NCBI GenBank assembly: GCA_028023455.1
Contig: JAQFVV010000013.1
Coordinates: 9,702,411 to 9,766,410, forward strand
Reading direction: 5' to 3'
Length of the DNA stretch: 64,000 nt
From: Epiperipatus broadwayi
Lineage: Eukaryota; Onychophora; Udeonychophora; Euonychophora; Peripatidae
In this document: in pieces, positions 63,111 through 64,000 of the stretch
Numbering within the stretch: position 1 is the stretch's first letter
How the letters are laid out: every line of letters begins with the position of its first letter
Notes under the pieces: model-generated
Databases searched by the model: none
Told to the model about the DNA's origin: nothing
What the model saw: only the letters and a program-made list of their open reading frames with translations
Program-made: the position numbers and the translations under genes

Positions 63111-64000
63111 TAGATATAAAGACCATGGAGTTGACAAAGATTATGTTGCGGAAATGGGACGGAGCAAGATATGGGAAAACTTAGGGTAGGGAATGAAAAG
63201 GGAAGGTAAATTGACTAACAGGATTCTCTGGGCATAGTTGCTGAGAAATTTCTGTCTCTGTATAAGGAGAAATCACAGTACCTCATATTTCATCAAATTT
63301 TTAAAATTTGAATTTAGCAGTTGAGATTTGGAGATATAAATGAAAGGTGGATAAAAATATTTTAAAAATAATATTATAGATTAAAGTAAATTATAAATTA
63401 TTGAATGAATAAATTATAAATATTGATTGTTAATAAAATGAATAATAATAATGTAAAGTGTAAAAGATATTAAGTTAGACTTAAATATTTCAAGAATAAC
63501 AAGAGTAAAATAAAAAAAGAATATATATATGATTGTAGCAGACTTTAATTAATAAATATACAATGTAAAAAAGATAAAACATATAATATATAATAATAAT
63601 TAAAAGGTAATAAATACATGATGATTATAAAATGTATATATAGAGTGTAAATTATATGTTCATGTATATTTATATTCATATATTTGTATTATGTTGTAGT
63701 TCTGAAGAAGATTGCTGGGGCAATCGAAACTGTCAAAGAAGATGGTAATTAAAGCATTATGAAACAACAATAACATGAATAGATGATTTGTACTTCTTGA
63801 AGAAGATAAAGGAATACTGGAAATAGTTTGGATAAGAAGAAAAAAGAAACATTGATATATACATGAGCGGAATGTATTAGCATATAAAGAGAATTACGAA
63901 TTTGATAGACTATGTTAAAGAGAAAGAAGATACAAAAGCAGTGGACTATTTAAATAAAAGATGGATATTAGTGATTAAATTAACTAATATTAATAATAAT

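Larger units (their letters stand above)
62220..63765 (+). mobile_element. LINE 3' half, decayed, with zinc knuckle and hairpin tail
   Basis: The plus strand contains degenerate coding such as RRIVEYYSSKECNRRIDVLI and KNRKWESWKTN, then the open frame at 62859-63110. This frame has ACKLCKEGIENIRHLLIECK, a C-x2-C-x7-H-x4-C zinc knuckle of a non-LTR retrotransposon C-terminus. About 590 bases further is GATTGC-TGGG-GCAATCGAAAC (63710-63730), the hairpin that marks this family's 3' end. Stops in the earlier part show it is inactive. The reverse transcriptase core lies in heavily decayed sequence or is missing. Confidence 0.65.
60499..64000. other. Sequence upstream of the 60.4 kb exon, probably the next dynein intron
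   Basis: No further dynein exon was found here on the minus strand. Since the 60361-60498 exon begins mid-protein at an AG acceptor, this stretch is presumably intron. Bases 60500-62200 are AT-rich with no named element. A minus-strand frame at 61860-62204 is hydrophobic low-complexity coding without a motif. The rest is a plus-strand LINE remnant. Confidence 0.6.

Noticed and set aside
1-64000. Prokaryotic features: operons, ribosome binding sites, CRISPR arrays, origins
   Set aside because: Nothing in the window fits; the gene is spliced and the rest is intron with eukaryotic retroelements.

Overview
This window is animal nuclear DNA: very AT-rich, with almost no intact long reading frames, spliceosomal GT/AG introns and many decayed transposable elements. 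It holds one host gene on the minus strand, plus the contents of its very large introns. I recognise five consecutive internal exons of a dynein heavy chain of the axonemal (DNAH) type. In transcript order they are 60498-60361, 38646-38539, 37930-37725, 17132-17003 and 224-42. Their phases fit end to end and give 255 uninterrupted codons. They cover part of the N-terminal tail (DHC_N1 region), the part that dimerises heavy chains and binds intermediate chains. The motor domain lies beyond base 1 of the window and the start codon lies beyond base 64000. The introns are about 21.7 kb, 608 bp, 20.6 kb and 16.8 kb.

Intron 225-17002 holds LTR-like promoter fragments, a Tigger/pogo-like element with TA duplications (4866-6041), and a non-autonomous LTR retrotransposon on the minus strand (8506-13364). 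That retrotransposon has an intact 207-codon coiled-coil Gag-like frame. Its truncated LTR abuts a decayed hAT transposase of the ZBED/SCAND3 type (13365-14345).

Intron 17133-37724 starts with a tRNA-derived SINE. It then holds two head-to-head copies of a Penelope-like GIY-YIG endonuclease end, a 0.95 kb inverted repeat, an unclassified block of poly-T minisatellites bounded by inverted repeats (20.8-22.7 kb), a Merlin-like DNA transposon with perfect 8-bp target duplications (33709-35296), and fold-back and tandem repeats.

Intron 38647-60360 holds a fold-back MITE next to an exon, a 5'-truncated LINE with an 18-bp target duplication (39572-40672), LTR-type sequences, an inverted SINE pair, and a decayed LINE reverse transcriptase on the minus strand (48.1-49.9 kb). 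The sequence beyond the 60.4 kb exon ends with the 3' part of another LINE on the plus strand.

The species cannot be fixed from this window. Low GC, giant TE-filled introns, Penelope and ZBED-type hAT elements and an axonemal dynein gene fit several invertebrate groups (for example arachnids, cnidarians or molluscs). Because the introns are transcribed with the dynein gene, the many inverted repeats would be present as potential double-stranded RNA in its pre-mRNA. I saw no bacterial-type system, CRISPR array, rRNA or intact tRNA.
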